A stretch of DNA of 64,000 nt from an uncultured Bacillota bacterium (GCA_947649625.1 CANSSJ010000002.1:1-64000); one strand, 5' to 3'; positions 1 to 8,529 are shown, numbered from the stretch's first letter. Notes: generated from the letters alone by a model not told the origin. Numbers and translations are program-made.

Positions 1-200
1 CTTTCACCATCCAGACCTCCAACGATGACCAGGCCAGCAGCGTGGGCCGGAGCACTAAGATTTACAATGAGTGCGTGCTGGACGGTGATGTGCTGCTGTC
101 CATGTTCAACGCTGAGGGTGACTTTATTGAGCAGTCCATTGAGGGATTCTGTGATAGCTTTAGCCGCCCGGAGAAATACACCAACCCGTCCTATATGTAA
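1..200 (+). CDS. Phage tail tube protein, XkdM-like (3' part only)
   Basis: The gene enters from the left edge and is read from base 3 to the TAA at 198-200, giving 65 residues. The visible part (GDVLLSMFNAEGDF, then RPEKYTNPSYM at the end) resembles the C-terminus of PBSX XkdM-type tail tube proteins, which stack into the inner tube of contractile tails. The next gene is a tail chaperone, then the tape measure, which is the expected order. The N-terminus is outside the window, so the family call rests on the tail end and the context. Confidence 0.7.
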   Translation, partial: FTIQTSNDDQASSVGRSTKIYNECVLDGDVLLSMFNAEGDFIEQSIEGFCDSFSRPEKYTNPSYM

Positions 201-235
201 GGATGGCCCATAACCAATAAGGAGGAAACTGATCT

Positions 236-664
236 ATGAGCAAGAATTTGTCCGCTTTTATGCGCTCCAACGTGGAGCAGGTCCCCAATGCCAAGTTTGC
301 CGCCTCCCCCCGTTTCAAGGGGGAGGACGGCGAGCCCCTGGAGTGGGAGATCTGCTGTATCTCCGCCGACGAGTACGCCCGTATCCGCTCCGGCTGCATC
401 CGCCAGGTGCCGGTGCCTGGCAAGAAGAACCAGTTCACCCAGAAGCTGGACACCTATGAGTTCCAGTCCAAGGTGTGCGCCCGCTGTACCGTGTTCCCGG
501 ACCTCAATGATGCCTCCCTCCAGGATGACTGGGGCGTGGCCAAGCCGGAGGACCTGGTGGGCGCAATGCTCATCGGCGGGGAGTTCGACGACTATGTGAC
601 GGAGGTTTTCCAGGTCAACGGCTTCAAGACCGAGAACGAGCTGGTGGATGAGGCAAAAAACTAA
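236..664 (+). CDS. Phage tail assembly chaperone, XkdN-like (short product)
   Basis: A 142-residue protein with a good ribosome binding site (AAGGAGG just upstream) between the tail tube and tape measure genes. This is the position of the G-type tail assembly chaperone that coats the tape measure during tail assembly. Its sequence (CISADEYARIRSGC in the N-terminal third, FPDLNDASLQDDWGV in the middle) fits the XkdN family of PBSX-like phages. The last codons are GCA AAA AAC TAA, which form a -1 slippery heptamer just before the stop. A longer G-T-like fusion is therefore expected as a second product. Confidence 0.75.
   Translation: MSKNLSAFMRSNVEQVPNAKFAASPRFKGEDGEPLEWEICCISADEYARIRSGCIRQVPVPGKKNQFTQKLDTYEFQSKVCARCTVFPDLNDASLQDDWGVAKPEDLVGAMLIGGEFDDYVTEVFQVNGFKTENELVDEAKN
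655..661 (+). promoter_or_regulatory. Programmed -1 ribosomal frameshift site (A AAA AAC)
   Basis: The heptamer is in exact X XXY YYZ phase with the upstream frame: codons AAA (656-658) and AAC (659-661), followed at once by the stop TAA. A -1 slip here joins the XkdN-like protein to the 661-858 frame. I could not identify a clear downstream pseudoknot by eye. Confidence 0.72.
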
Positions 665-858
665 TTGAGGACGGTGACCCGGAGGCCAATTTTGCCCACT
701 TCTGTCTGCAAAAATTTGGCTGGGAACCGTCCAAATTTCTTGACTTGTCTATCAAAGAGCGGGCTTTTGTTATGGCCTCTATCAAGGTCCGTTGCGAGGA
801 TGAAAAGAAAAAAGAGGCTGAATTGAAAGCAAAGGCGGCCAAGAAACGCCGCCGATAA
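661..858 (+). CDS. Tail chaperone frameshift extension (T-like domain, -1 frame)
   Basis: This frame has no good start of its own in its first half, but it is open from the slippery site to the TAA at 856-858. It adds 65 residues and would make a 207-residue fusion with the upstream chaperone. It contains KFGWEPSKFLDLSIKERAF followed by a Lys/Glu/Arg-rich tail, the usual look of the T half of phage G-T proteins that contact the tape measure. The frame and the open reading are seen directly. That it is translated by frameshifting is an inference from the heptamer and the gene position. Confidence 0.72.
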   Translation, partial: LIEDGDPEANFAHFCLQKFGWEPSKFLDLSIKERAFVMASIKVRCEDEKKKEAELKAKAAKKRRR

Positions 859-863
859 CACCG

Positions 864-896
864 GAGCCCCTGTCCATACCGGGCAGGGGCTCTTTT
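864..896 (+). terminator. Terminator-like hairpin between chaperone and tape measure
   Basis: A perfect 9-bp stem (864-872 with 884-892, GAGCCCCTG/CAGGGGCTC) and an 11-base loop are followed by TTTT. It sits 18 bases before the tape measure start inside an otherwise continuous tail operon. It would more likely attenuate than end transcription. Confidence 0.55.
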
Positions 897-914
897 CTCA
901 AAGGTGGTGAACCT

Positions 915-3275
915 ATGGCAACTATCAAATCCCAAATGGTCCTCAATGATGACATGAGCATGGTGCTGAAAAAAATCACGTCTGCTCTGGACACCACGCT
1001 ATCCTCTTTTGAGATGGTCCAGCGTGCCTCCGGCAGCGCCGTGGACGTGGCCAACATTGAGGCCGCCAGAGCCCAGCTTGCGGATGCCAGCCGGGCGGTG
1101 GATGATATGGCCGACAACTGCCGCCGGGCCGCTCAAGAGGAGGAACGGCTAAACGACAGCATCAACCGTGGAGCCTCCGCCATGGACGGCATGGTTACAA
1201 AGGTGGTGTCCCTGGTGGGGGCTTATATGAGCCTGTCCGCCATCAAGAACTTTGCCACCACGTCCATGGACGCCGCCAACACCCAAATCAATGCTCAGGT
1301 ACAGCTCCGCACGGTGCTGGAGAACATGGGCGCTATGGACAGCTATGAGGCCCTTGCCGATGAGGTGAGCGGCAATGAGCTGGAGAACACCTTGACCCTC
1401 AACACCGCTGAGGCGATGGACAATTATGACGCTTTTGCCGCCGGTGTTACCGGCAACACTTTGGAGGTGGGGCTGGTAGTCCAAGCGGACAACAGCCAGG
1501 CGATGTCCGCCTATGACGCCATTGTGGCAAAGGCATCCGAAATCCAAGGCGCTGGCATTTATGGTGATGAGGCCATGATCGCCGGTGCGGCGGAATTTGC
1601 CACCTACTTTAAGGACGCCAATGCCATTCTGTCCATGATGGACACCCTGACCGACTACGCCATGGGTATGAGCGGAGGCGGAGCTTTGGACACCACCGCC
1701 ATGGTGGACTATGCCACCGGCCTGGGAAAGATCATGTCCGGCTCCTATGATGCCATGACCAAAAAGGGCTTTGAGTTTACGGACACGCAAAAGGCCATCA
1801 TTGAGGGCACCGCAACAGAGGCCCAAATCGTGTCAGAGCTGGGCGCTGAATACCTCAATATGAGCTCCGATATGCAAGCCGCCGCCACCATCAATAACGT
1901 CATTGCGGAGGGCTGGGGCGGCCTGTATGAGACGATGAGCAACACCCCGGAGGGCAAGCTCATCCAGCTCAACAACACCCTGGGGGACATCCAGGAGAAT
2001 GTAGGGGCCGGTATCTACCCGGCGGTGGTCAATTTGGTGGATATGGTCCAAAGCAACACGCCGCAAATTGAGAGCCTGGCCATGGGCGTGGCCACAATGC
2101 TGGGCTTTATCATCACTGTGCTTACCGGCATAGCGAATGGAGCGCTGACCGTTGCCGGGGTGATAACGGATAATTGGAGCTGGATTAGCCCCATTATTTA
2201 CGGCATCCTCACCGCCCTTGCCCTCTACGTGGGCTATTTGGGAGTGATGAAAGCCGCCGAACTTTTGAGCACCGGGGCCAAAATTGCCATGGCCGTGGCA
2301 TCTTATGCGCACGCCGCCGCAACAGGCACGGAGGCAAGCGCCACAGCGATGGCCACAGCGGCCCAGTACGGGCTTAACACGGCCCTGCTGGCATCTCCTA
2401 TTACCTGGATTGTCATTGCCGTTATCGCCCTTGTAGCGGGCCTTGTGGCCCTGTGTAACTGGATAGCCAAGACCACCGGCGTGGCTCAGACGGGCTTCGG
2501 AGTTATCACGGGCGGCCTCAATGTGGTCATGCAGTTTTTTGTCAATTTGGGCCTCACTGTGACCAATATCGCCCTGGGTATGTGGAACGCTCTGGGGGCT
2601 GTGTGCTCCAATATCGGCACCGCTTTCCATAACGTGATCGCCAATGTGCAAAGCTGGTTTTACGGGCTCCTCTCCACCGCCTTGACAGTGGTGGCCGGTA
2701 TCTGCGAGGCGCTGAATAAGCTGCCCTTTGTAGAGTTTGACTTTTCCGGCATTACAAGCAAAGCGGATGAATACGCCTCCAAGGCCGCTGAGGCCGCCGC
2801 AAGCAAAGAGGACTATACCAGCATAGCGGACGCCTTTAGTGAGGGCTTTGGCACCTTTGACACTTTCTCTGATGCTTTCAAAGCCGGGGCCGCATGGGGT
2901 GACAGCGTGGCGGACCAGGTGGGCGGTATGTTTGACGACCTTGGCTACGCACCCGGCTCTATTGATGACTACACCAACGCCGCAATGGGCGGCAGCTTTG
3001 CCATGGATGACTTGGGCAGCGACGTGGGAGACATTGCGGAAAATACCGGCAGTATGGCCAAGTCTGTGGACATGACCGGCGAGGAGCTGAAATACCTGCG
3101 GGATATTGCGGAGCGGGACGCCATCAATCGCTTTACAACGGCAGAGGTAAAAATTGACATGACCGGCATGACCAATAAAATTGACGGCGGCGCTGATCTG
3201 GACGGTGTTATCCGTGAGCTCACTGATGGCTTTACTGAGGCGCTGCTGACCGCTGCGGAGGGGGTACACTCATGA
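915..3275 (+). CDS. Phage tail tape measure protein
   Basis: A protein of 786 residues, the longest in the tail operon and directly after the tail chaperone, which is the hallmark position of the tape measure. It sets tail length and is threaded through the tube. The N-terminal third is coiled-coil-like and Ala/Asp-rich. Three or four strongly hydrophobic stretches lie between about residues 395 and 520 (for example WIVIAVIALVAGLVALCNWI), as is common in tape measures that insert in the host membrane. The start is the ATG at 915 behind AAAGGTGGTG. It overlaps the next gene by 4 bases. Confidence 0.85.
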   Translation: MATIKSQMVLNDDMSMVLKKITSALDTTLSSFEMVQRASGSAVDVANIEAARAQLADASRAVDDMADNCRRAAQEEERLNDSINRGASAMDGMVTKVVSLVGAYMSLSAIKNFATTSMDAANTQINAQVQLRTVLENMGAMDSYEALADEVSGNELENTLTLNTAEAMDNYDAFAAGVTGNTLEVGLVVQADNSQAMSAYDAIVAKASEIQGAGIYGDEAMIAGAAEFATYFKDANAILSMMDTLTDYAMGMSGGGALDTTAMVDYATGLGKIMSGSYDAMTKKGFEFTDTQKAIIEGTATEAQIVSELGAEYLNMSSDMQAAATINNVIAEGWGGLYETMSNTPEGKLIQLNNTLGDIQENVGAGIYPAVVNLVDMVQSNTPQIESLAMGVATMLGFIITVLTGIANGALTVAGVITDNWSWISPIIYGILTALALYVGYLGVMKAAELLSTGAKIAMAVASYAHAAATGTEASATAMATAAQYGLNTALLASPITWIVIAVIALVAGLVALCNWIAKTTGVAQTGFGVITGGLNVVMQFFVNLGLTVTNIALGMWNALGAVCSNIGTAFHNVIANVQSWFYGLLSTALTVVAGICEALNKLPFVEFDFSGITSKADEYASKAAEAAASKEDYTSIADAFSEGFGTFDTFSDAFKAGAAWGDSVADQVGGMFDDLGYAPGSIDDYTNAAMGGSFAMDDLGSDVGDIAENTGSMAKSVDMTGEELKYLRDIAERDAINRFTTAEVKIDMTGMTNKIDGGADLDGVIRELTDGFTEALLTAAEGVHS

Positions 3276-3919
3276 GCTACACCTGCTATCTGGGCGGCAT
3301 GGAGGTCCCCACTCCGGCCAAACTCACCGTAAAGATAAAGGGGAAAAACAAGACCCTTATACTGCTCAATGAGGGAGAGGTCAATTTTTTGCGTACACCA
3401 GGGCTCACGGAGATCACCGTGCCCCTGGTGCTCCCCATGCTGGGTGGTGAGCGCTCCCCGTCCTCTTACCTGGATATGCTGGAGGGGCTTAAAACCGGCA
3501 AGGGGACAACCCAGTTTATTTTGGTGCGCTCCTCCCCGGACGGCAAAAAGCTCTTTGATACCAATATCACGGTAAGCGTGGAGGACTACAACGTGGTGGA
3601 GGACGTAAAGGCCAACGGCCTGGACGTGGCTGTGGATGTCAACCTCAAGCAATGGAGGCCTTACGGGACCAAGACCGCTGTTGTGGAACAGCCCGCTGCA
3701 CCCAGTCAGCCCGCCACCGTTACCGTGGAACAGGAGCGGGAGGCCAGTACGGCCCCCGCTGCCAAAACCTACACAGTGAAAAAAGGTGACAGCCTTTGGG
3801 CCATCGCCGCCAAGTATTATGGCAAGGGCTCCGACTATTCCAAAATCGCCGGAGCTAACACGGATAAAATAAGCAATCCAAATTTAATCTATCCGGGGCA
3901 GGTGCTCACTCTGCCATGA
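3272..3919 (+). CDS. LysM-domain tail protein, XkdP-like
   Basis: A protein of 215 residues with a C-terminal LysM domain (about 166-215: YTVKKGDSLWAIAAKYYG to IYPGQVLTL), which binds peptidoglycan glycan chains. The N-terminal part resembles XkdP of PBSX, a hub/tail-end protein placed between tape measure and hub. ATGA overlaps couple it to both neighbours (3272-3275 and 3916-3919). Its likely role is to anchor the baseplate hub to the tube and touch the host wall. Confidence 0.82.
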   Translation: MSYTCYLGGMEVPTPAKLTVKIKGKNKTLILLNEGEVNFLRTPGLTEITVPLVLPMLGGERSPSSYLDMLEGLKTGKGTTQFILVRSSPDGKKLFDTNITVSVEDYNVVEDVKANGLDVAVDVNLKQWRPYGTKTAVVEQPAAPSQPATVTVEQEREASTAPAAKTYTVKKGDSLWAIAAKYYGKGSDYSKIAGANTDKISNPNLIYPGQVLTLP

Positions 3920-4881
3920 CCTTTGAGCTGCTTATCCAACACAAGGGGACAATTATGCTGCCCCCTACGGTTGAGGGCGTGACCATTGAATGGGAGCGCA
4001 AAGGCCAGCCGGGGAAATTGGTGGCTGATATAGTCAAGACCCCAGGCCTGAGCTTTCAAGAGGGGGACCCCTGCCGCTTTTCCGTGGACGGCACCCCCGT
4101 CTTTTATGGCTTTGTGTTTGATAAGGCCCGCAAGGGCAGCACTCCAAACGTCATCACCATTACGGTGTATGACCAGCTTTATTATTTGAAAAATAAGGAC
4201 ACCTATGTGTACGCCAACAAAACCGCCACCGCTGTTATAAAAATGATTGCGGATGACTTTCAGCTCAAAACCGGGAGCATGGAGGACACCGGGCACGTCA
4301 TTGAGAGCCGGGTGGAGGACAACAAGACCATGTGGGACATCATCCAGACGGCCTTGGACGAAACGCTCAAGGCTACCGGCCAGATGTATGTGCTCTTTGA
4401 CGATGTTGGCAAGCTGACCCTCAAGAGCTTGAGCAGCATGAAACTTGGGATGGTCATAGACGATGAAACCGCCGGGGAGTATGACTATAAAAGCGCTATC
4501 TCCTCACAGACTTATGACAAGATCAAGCTGCTTTATGAAAACAAGGACACCGGCAAGCGTGAAATTTACATTGCCCAAGACAGCAGCAACATCAACCAGT
4601 GGGGAGTGCTCCAATACTTTGAGAAAGTGGACAACGCCACCAACGCAAAAGCAATGGCGGACGCCCTCCTGAACCTCTACAACACCAAGACACGGACACT
4701 CCGGCTCCAAAATGTGTTGGGGGACATCCGGGTCCGTGGCGGCACGCTGCTGGTGGTCACGCTGGGCCTTGGTGACATCAACCTCTCCAACTACCTTATG
4801 GTGGAACAGGTCAAACACACTTTCAATAATGAGCAGCACTTAATGGAAATGAAAATGCGGGGTGGTACGTTTGTCACTTGA
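3916..4881 (+). CDS. Baseplate hub protein, XkdQ-like (gp27/gpD-type)
   Basis: A protein of 321 residues with the hub-type composition of XkdQ/gpD proteins: an early FSVDGTPVFYGFVFDKARKG beta segment, an IADDFQLKTG region, and repeated beta-rich segments. In PBSX-like phages XkdQ follows XkdP and forms the central hub that joins tube and baseplate. Starts with ATG at 3916, overlapping the XkdP-like gene. The last 20 bases overlap the next gene. No catalytic motif was recognised. Confidence 0.75.
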   Translation: MTFELLIQHKGTIMLPPTVEGVTIEWERKGQPGKLVADIVKTPGLSFQEGDPCRFSVDGTPVFYGFVFDKARKGSTPNVITITVYDQLYYLKNKDTYVYANKTATAVIKMIADDFQLKTGSMEDTGHVIESRVEDNKTMWDIIQTALDETLKATGQMYVLFDDVGKLTLKSLSSMKLGMVIDDETAGEYDYKSAISSQTYDKIKLLYENKDTGKREIYIAQDSSNINQWGVLQYFEKVDNATNAKAMADALLNLYNTKTRTLRLQNVLGDIRVRGGTLLVVTLGLGDINLSNYLMVEQVKHTFNNEQHLMEMKMRGGTFVT

Positions 4882-5293
4882 CATCAATGAGCTGGTGCGT
4901 GCGGTAAAACAAGCCGCCGTGGAGGCTGTGCGGGCTGACAGCCCAATGATGATGTGCCACGGCACGGTCACCAGCGTGGGGCCGCTCAAAATCATGGTAG
5001 ACCAAAAGAAAACCCTGGAGGAGCCCCAGCTCATCCTTACGGATAACGTGCGGGACTTCAATGTGGTGCTGTCCACCATTGAGGGGGAGGGTAAAAGCCA
5101 GGGCCCTCATTACACAGAGAATGAGAGCGGCGGCTCCGGGGATGCCGCCTTTGCCTCCCACCGGCATAAATACCAGGGCCGAAAAAAGTGGCGGGTCCAC
5201 AACGCTCTTAAAACAGGGGAAAAAGTCATCCTGCTCCGCTGTGATGGGGGGCAAAAGTACATTGTTCTGGACAGATGGGAGGCAAGAGAGTAA
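4862..5293 (+). CDS. DUF2577-type baseplate protein, XkdR-like
   Basis: A protein of 143 residues, called from the GTG at 4862. A TTG at 4871 is an alternative because the first start lies 20 bases inside the previous gene. The small OB-fold-like protein with HGTVTSVGPLKIMVDQ near residue 33 and a C-terminal GEKVILLRCDGGQKYIVLD matches DUF2577/XkdR proteins of contractile phage tails, probably a spike-related or hub-adapter part. The stop overlaps the next start as TAATG. Confidence 0.72.
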   Translation: MVRLSLDINELVRAVKQAAVEAVRADSPMMMCHGTVTSVGPLKIMVDQKKTLEEPQLILTDNVRDFNVVLSTIEGEGKSQGPHYTENESGGSGDAAFASHRHKYQGRKKWRVHNALKTGEKVILLRCDGGQKYIVLDRWEARE

Positions 5294-5703
5294 TGGGCGT
5301 TTTACCTACAACCGGGGATGACCTGGACCTCATTGCTTTCCAGTTTAATGTCCAGCCGGGCTTGACTCACAAGCTGGACATTGACCGGGACCGGGTGAGA
5401 GGTATGACAGACGGGCGGGATGCCGTTCTCCAAGCTGTGTATCTCATTTTGAACGTGGAGCGCTACGCTTACCCTATCTACTCCCGCAATTACGGCTCTG
5501 AGCTGTCTGATCTGATAGGCAAGCCAAAGAACTACGCCATGAGCGAAATAAAGCGGCGCATTACGGAGGCTTTGATGCAGGATGACCGTATTACAAGCCT
5601 GAGTGACTGGGACTTTGAGCCGGGCCGGAAAAGCGTGCGGGCCAGCTTTGTGGTCCATACCATCTATGGGGACGTTGAGGCCACAAAGGAGGTTGATGTG
5701 TAA
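5293..5703 (+). CDS. DUF2634-type baseplate wedge protein, XkdS-like (gp25-type)
   Basis: A protein of 136 residues from the ATG at 5293, which overlaps the previous stop (TAATG) and has GGAGGCAAGAG upstream. An in-frame ATG at 5275 would sit inside the previous gene. The gp25/lysozyme-like signature is visible: GRDAVLQAVYLILNVERYAY, then YSRNYGSEL and a DDRI segment. XkdS proteins link the hub to the wedges. The following gene is the baseplate J homologue, as in PBSX. Confidence 0.78.
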   Translation: MGVLPTTGDDLDLIAFQFNVQPGLTHKLDIDRDRVRGMTDGRDAVLQAVYLILNVERYAYPIYSRNYGSELSDLIGKPKNYAMSEIKRRITEALMQDDRITSLSDWDFEPGRKSVRASFVVHTIYGDVEATKEVDV

Positions 5704-6458
5704 TGTATGAAGATCGCACCTATGAGGCGCTGGTCAAGCGGGCCCTGGCCAGAGTGCCCCCGTCCTTGGACAAGCGGGAGGGCTCCATGGTATTCAACGG
5801 CGTGGCCCCGTCCATGGCAGAACTGGCCCAGCTCTATATTGAGGCGGACTTTATCTTTAAGGCCACCTATCTGCTCACCGCCCCCCGTGAATATCTCATA
5901 AAGCGGGCCTCTGACCGTAACATGGCCCCCTATCCGGCCAGCGCTGCCGTGTTCCGGGCAGAGTTTAACATTGAGGTCCCCGCCGGGACACGTTTCTCCT
6001 GCGAGGACCTTAATTTTGTGGTCACCGCCCGGATGGAGCCAGAGGATGACACGCCAACCGGGCTGAGTCACCGGGTCACCTGTGAAACGGCGGGCAACGC
6101 TGCCAACCACTACACCGGCCAGCTCATTCCCGTGGAATATGTGGACGGGCTGACCCATGCAGAGCTGGTGGAGCTGCTTATCCCCGGAGATGACGAGGAG
6201 GAAACGGAGGTTTTCCGTCAAAGGGTGCTGGACAGCTTTCAAAGCCAGGCATTTGGTGGAAACCAAGCGGACTACAAGGAAAAGGTGCTTGCCATCCCCG
6301 GCGTGAGCGCCGTTAAGGTCCACCCCGTTTGGAATGAGGACTTGAGGCCCACATCTCTCATCCCCAATGAGGAGGTGGCGGCATGGTATAAAGCCGTTGC
6401 GGCCACTTTGGAGCCCGCTGTGGCGGCCTGGCTGGGTGCCGTGTATCTGGGCTGCTGA
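5703..6458 (+). CDS. Baseplate J-like protein, XkdT-like, N-terminal fragment
   Basis: A 251-residue frame starting at ATG 5703 (overlapping the previous stop as TAATG). It carries the start of a baseplate J protein: LDKREGSMVFNGVAPSMAEL near residue 20, PREYLIKRASDRN, the VPAGTRFSCEDLNF segment, and FGGNQADYKEKVLAIPGVSA. It ends early at TGA 6456-6458. The expected continuation (LTVGGTVKLVLM) is present at once in the -1 frame. XkdT proteins are normally one chain of roughly 350-400 residues, so this is half of a split gene. Confidence 0.75.
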   Translation: MYEDRTYEALVKRALARVPPSLDKREGSMVFNGVAPSMAELAQLYIEADFIFKATYLLTAPREYLIKRASDRNMAPYPASAAVFRAEFNIEVPAGTRFSCEDLNFVVTARMEPEDDTPTGLSHRVTCETAGNAANHYTGQLIPVEYVDGLTHAELVELLIPGDDEEETEVFRQRVLDSFQSQAFGGNQADYKEKVLAIPGVSAVKVHPVWNEDLRPTSLIPNEEVAAWYKAVAATLEPAVAAWLGAVYLGC

Positions 6459-6460
6459 CC

Positions 6461-6910
6461 GTGGGCGGGACCGTCAAGCTGGTCCTTATGGCCTCCGACA
6501 ACACCGCCCCCACGGACACGCTGATTGATGACGTACAAACGGCGGTAGACCCCACGGAGAACGCCGGAGAGGGTCTGGGGCTGGCCCCCATTGGCCACGT
6601 GGTCCACGTGACCGGCGTGACCCCGGAGCCCGTTGACATCACGCTCCATTTAACCTATGCCCCCGGCTGGAGCTGGGAGGCTGTTCGGAGCTATGTGGAG
6701 GCCGTCCTGGATGCCTACTTTGCGGAACTGGCCCAGGCCTGGGCCTCCTCTGATTTTCTCACCGTCCGCATCTCTCAAATTGAAAGCCGCATCCTGTCCG
6801 GGTGTTCTGCCATGGTCGCTGACATAGGCGGCACGGAGATCAACGGGGAGGAGAGTAACCTGACGCTGGACCCGGACAGCATCCCGGTGAGGGGGGACGT
6901 GAGTGGATAG
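6461..6910 (+). CDS. Baseplate J-like protein, C-terminal fragment in shifted frame
   Basis: A 149-residue frame with the typical C-terminal signature of baseplate J/XkdT (VDPTENAGEGLGLAPIGHVV, then the DITLHLTYAPG strand). It is in the -1 frame relative to the N-terminal fragment. Upstream codons in the same frame (CTG CTG ACC at 6452-6460) restore the family motif LTVGG, so one base appears to be missing around 6450-6452. There is no ribosome binding site for the GTG at 6461. A genuine frameshift mutation, an assembly error or recoding could explain it. No canonical slippery heptamer is visible. Confidence 0.7.
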   Translation: MGGTVKLVLMASDNTAPTDTLIDDVQTAVDPTENAGEGLGLAPIGHVVHVTGVTPEPVDITLHLTYAPGWSWEAVRSYVEAVLDAYFAELAQAWASSDFLTVRISQIESRILSGCSAMVADIGGTEINGEESNLTLDPDSIPVRGDVSG

Positions 6911-7709
6911 AAAGCTCATCAACTACCTGCCCCCGGTGCTCCGGGAAGTGCTGGAGCTCAAAGCCGTCAATGAGGCCAATGAGCCGGAAATCTCCCTTGC
7001 GTGGGACGCTCTGGCCCTTGTCATGGCCAATCAGTTTTTGGAGGAGGCAGATGAGCGGGGCGTGTCTGTGTGGGAGAAAGAGCTGAAAATCTTTCCAAAA
7101 GATACGGACACCATGGAGCTCCGCAAGGCCCGCATAAAGGCCATGTGGAATTTAGAAATTCCCTATACAGTCCCTTGGCTCAAAAACTGGCTTACAAGTA
7201 TCTGCGGCCCCACTGGGCATGAGGAAACCATCCGGGACTATACCATTGCCATTGAGCTTGACTACACCAAGCTGCCGGACGCTGACAGCCTGGCGGCGGA
7301 AATCCTCAAAATGCTGCTGGCGGTACGGCCCTCCAATATGCGGGTGCTCATGGCCGCTTTTTTGCAGTCCTATGGCACCGTTTCCTTTGGGGTTACCACG
7401 GAGGTGGCCCGTGACGTGGCGGTCTACCCGTGGATTGTGAGCAAGCTGGAGAGCACCGGCGGCGTGGCCATCGGAGCCTTTGCGGAAAGCGCCCACCAGG
7501 TAGACATTTACCCCAGTCTGGTGAGCAAGCTGGAAAGCACCGGCACCGTGCGCTGCTGCGCAACTTTGGAAAGCGTCAACCGTGTGGACGTGTGGCCTTG
7601 TCTGGTCCGCAACATGGAAAGCCAAGGCTCCGCCGCTATGGTGGGCGCTCTGGAATACCACAACACCGTTGAAATTTACCCAACAGAACAGGAGGAGCAA
7701 AATGCCTAA
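6903..7709 (+). CDS. Putative phage tail protein, DUF2313/XkdU-like, with C-terminal repeats
   Basis: A protein of 268 residues from the GTG at 6903, overlapping the previous frame by 8 bases. The N-terminal 160 residues (INYLPPVLREVLELKAVNEA, DTDTMELRKARIKAMWN, PYTVPWLKNWLTS) match DUF2313/YmfQ proteins found between baseplate J and the tail fibre. The C-terminal 100 residues hold about three copies of a roughly 28-residue repeat (YPWIVSKLESTG, YPSLVSKLESTG, WPCLVRNMESQG). The repeats look like an added binding or fibre-joining module. Confidence 0.75.
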   Translation: MDRKLINYLPPVLREVLELKAVNEANEPEISLAWDALALVMANQFLEEADERGVSVWEKELKIFPKDTDTMELRKARIKAMWNLEIPYTVPWLKNWLTSICGPTGHEETIRDYTIAIELDYTKLPDADSLAAEILKMLLAVRPSNMRVLMAAFLQSYGTVSFGVTTEVARDVAVYPWIVSKLESTGGVAIGAFAESAHQVDIYPSLVSKLESTGTVRCCATLESVNRVDVWPCLVRNMESQGSAAMVGALEYHNTVEIYPTEQEEQNA

Positions 7710-8529
7710 CACAGAAAATCAGATTGCCGAGGAGGTCCGCTCCTACGGCACCAAGATCACCACCCAGGGGGCTGCGCTGCTTGCGGACTGTCTCCTCAAG
7801 GGTGAAATGCTGCAAATCACGGAGGCCGCCGCCGGTGACGGCGGAGGGGCCTATTATGAGCCCACCGTGGACCAGCAGGAGCTCAAAAATGAGAAGTGGC
7901 GGGGGCTGATTGCGTCCGCTCAACTGAGCCCCACCACCCCCAACATGATTGATGTCAAAATCGTCATTGAGGATATGGTGGGCGGCTTTACCATCCGTGA
8001 AATGGCCCTCTATGCTGACGACGGTACGGAGGAGGGCCTGATGCTGGCCGTATGTAACACCCCGGACACGGAAAAGGTGGCAATCTCCCAGGGCGTGTCT
8101 GGCAAGCTGACTATGATGATGCACATTGTAGTGGCAGACGCCTCCATCCTGGAGTTTACCATCAACCCCTCCCTGGACACGGTGAGCCGTCAGGAGATGG
8201 AGGCCGCCCTGCTGGACCACGACACCAGCGACACCAGCCACGCCGACATCCGGCAGCTTGCCCTCAACTCCGCCCAGATGGACCAGGTATTTACCAAGGA
8301 GGAAACCACTGAGGCCCTGGAGGACGCTATTGCCGCCCACAACAGTGACGGCACCGCCCATGCCTCTCTGCACGTCATGGTCACCGGCATTGACAGCCGC
8401 CTCAAAACCTTGGAGCTGAAATACGGCACCAACGTGACTGGCAACTCCTTTGAGGTCACGTTTACCAACCTCACCGGGCTGGTGGTGACCGGCGTGTGGA
8501 ATGAGACTTATGCAAGGGTGGAGTTTTAA
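7702..8529 (+). CDS. Phage tail fibre (DUF3751-type tail collar)
   Basis: A protein of 275 residues. The ATG at 7702 is chosen because GGAGGAGCAAA lies just upstream. The N-terminal part has the collar/fibre signature seen in phage fibres: GAALLADCLLKGEMLQIT, VDVKIVIED-like strands and GFTIREMALYADDG. The C-terminal 110 residues carry heptad-like helices and a short beta tip. No similarity to the DGR template repeat was found in it, so it is probably the constant fibre to which the variable protein is added. Confidence 0.75.
   Translation: MPNTENQIAEEVRSYGTKITTQGAALLADCLLKGEMLQITEAAAGDGGGAYYEPTVDQQELKNEKWRGLIASAQLSPTTPNMIDVKIVIEDMVGGFTIREMALYADDGTEEGLMLAVCNTPDTEKVAISQGVSGKLTMMMHIVVADASILEFTINPSLDTVSRQEMEAALLDHDTSDTSHADIRQLALNSAQMDQVFTKEETTEALEDAIAAHNSDGTAHASLHVMVTGIDSRLKTLELKYGTNVTGNSFEVTFTNLTGLVVTGVWNETYARVEF

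Noticed and set aside
6440-6470. Programmed frameshift in the baseplate J gene
   Set aside because: No X XXY YYZ heptamer or other known slippery site lies at the junction. A plain one-base deletion or assembly error is simpler.
7702-8529. A second variable repeat in the tail fibre gene
   Set aside because: No stretch with similarity to the template repeat is present. The C-terminal end has a different sequence.
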